From: Prostheceraeus crozeri
Taxonomy: Eukaryota > Platyhelminthes > Polycladida > Euryleptidae
DNA length: 64,000 nt
Direction: 5' to 3'
NCBI GenBank assembly: GCA_907163375.1
Contig: CAJQUW010010388.1
Location: 98,403-162,402 of the forward strand
Part shown: one piece after another, positions 63,184 through 64,000 of the stretch
Numbering within the stretch: position 1 is the stretch's first letter
How the letters are laid out: each line of letters starts with the position of its first letter
Notes under the pieces: model-generated
Databases searched by the model: none
Told to the model about the DNA's origin: nothing
What the model saw: only the letters and a program-made list of their open reading frames with translations
Position numbers and translations under genes: made by a program

Positions 63184-64000
63184 CGATCTACCATACAATG
63201 CTTGCGCTTGCTGCGGGACACATGCTTCTTTTCCATGTCCTCATCCCACCGAGGCCGCCGACTGCTTCAGTTACACCACCACCCTTCACTATTGGGGAAG
63301 ATGAGCTCTTCGGGGGGGTCGCTCTAATAAACAAATTTTGGTTACGCCGAGTGACGTGAGCTGTCTACTGCCTCACTCTACGGCCGCTCGCGAGCCTAGC
63401 ATTTGAATACTGATGCCTCTTCATCAATCTCAAAATACTCGTCTCCGCAACGTGTCAGCCTTCAAACCGGCCACAGCATTATCTACCTCATGCGCCTCAG
63501 CATTCCCACCGAGACTGAGAAATCAGCTAAGCAAACTAGCATTGTCAACAACATTCCCCTCTTGCATGTTATCTTTATACTGTAGCAAAATCTGTCGATT
63601 AAGTCGACAACAATTTCGACTACTAATCTGCCACATTCCATCTGCGTAATAGCAAATCAGGTCACCAAACACCTCCTACAAACTCACCATGCATCCGATA
63701 AAACTCGGCTCTGCACAACAAACCAACAGCACCCTGCACTTCACCACAGGCAATCTAATTCAGGGATAAACCATGTGGTCGGGCCCCTGCTTCATTTGTG
63801 GTCCTGAGACCGTTTTCTCGGCGGTTGATTCGAACCGAATACGCACATTTTGATGTGAAATTTTTGGTTTTTGTCGTTATTGACCATTTTGGGTCGTTAA
63901 GAGATTTCTCGTTAACTGTATGTTAATGAAATTAGTATAAAGTTTTGATTCATGTAGTACAGTCATATTCCTAAAGCATTACACTTAGTCAGGAATTGAT
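63184..64000. other. Right edge of the window, decayed locus sequence
   Basis: GC-richer than host DNA until about 63830. CGGGCCCC at 63780 followed by TTTTGATGTGAAATTTTTGG recalls CGGGCCCCGATTTTGACATG at 12270. No intact gene seen; a minus-strand frame with CYYADGMWQISSRN lies at about 63650. AT-rich from 63860. Confidence 0.45.

Noticed and set aside
62684-63359. Three overlapping plus-strand ORFs of 152-206 codons
   Set aside because: Ser/His/Leu/Thr-rich antisense of the decayed coiled-coil remnant, no domain pattern.

Overview
The window is eukaryotic: short GT-AG introns, TATA-box promoters, AATAAA signals, a LINE, an LTR element, MITE-like repeats and two host gene pieces (the last exon of a Munc18/STXBP1 gene and a C-type lectin plus PAN-domain gene). 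The frequent TAGGCCTA-type motif and the repeat mix suggest a marine invertebrate, perhaps an echinoderm or other deuterostome. That placement is a low-confidence guess.

Layout. (1) 1-13.8 kb: a giant, almost perfect inverted repeat (arms 1-3953 and 7628-11576, running off the window on the left) around a 3.67 kb unique spacer. The arms carry a coiled-coil protein with two zinc-finger-like modules and two SUMO-interacting-like motifs. The spacer carries a small Cys/His protein and an acidic protein with a textbook SUMO-interacting motif. These genes have TATA boxes, and the two longer ones have 62-64 nt introns near the 3' end. (2) 13.8-22 kb: mostly non-coding, with three ~0.7 kb foldback MITE-like copies in total by 26 kb and the lectin/PAN gene at 19.1-19.9 kb. 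(3) 22.27-26.11 kb: one foldback element split by a young Ty3/Gypsy-type LTR element with a CCTAC target duplication. (4) 26-41 kb: host intergenic or intronic DNA with a broken CR1/L2-like LINE, the Munc18 exon, a TTAA-flanked MITE and a 33-bp-TIR element carrying a BED-finger remnant. (5) about 41.3-59.1 kb: a nearly whole Polinton/adintovirus-like element. It has protein-primed-type DNA polymerase B, integrase with chromodomain, packaging ATPase, adenovirus-type protease, major capsid protein, pVI/pX-like proteins, a DnaQ-like nuclease, two RING-like proteins, a TATA-binding-protein-like gene and two PC4-like paralogues. (6) 59.1-64 kb: a 205 bp x3 tandem array, then degraded relatives of the left-hand locus, a new 44-aa acidic gene with its own TATA box, and a strange 1.1 kb G/T-only tract.

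How it fits together. The Polinton has a late-type plus-strand block (core protein, ATPase, integrase, capsid, protease) and a minus-strand block of likely regulators (TBP-like and PC4-like), plus PolB on the minus strand. Several of its genes have a TATA box, and at least two begin with an ATG followed directly by a 5' splice site. The flanking inverted-repeat locus and the 60.4 kb gene share another theme: short acidic proteins with SUMO-interacting-like motifs. The most novel points are the Polinton TBP-like gene, the SIM-rich inverted-repeat locus and the split-start-codon introns.

Limits: no homology search was run. Family calls rest on motifs seen by eye, the ends of the Polinton are not resolved because I found no terminal inverted repeat, and the large inverted repeat could be partly an assembly effect.
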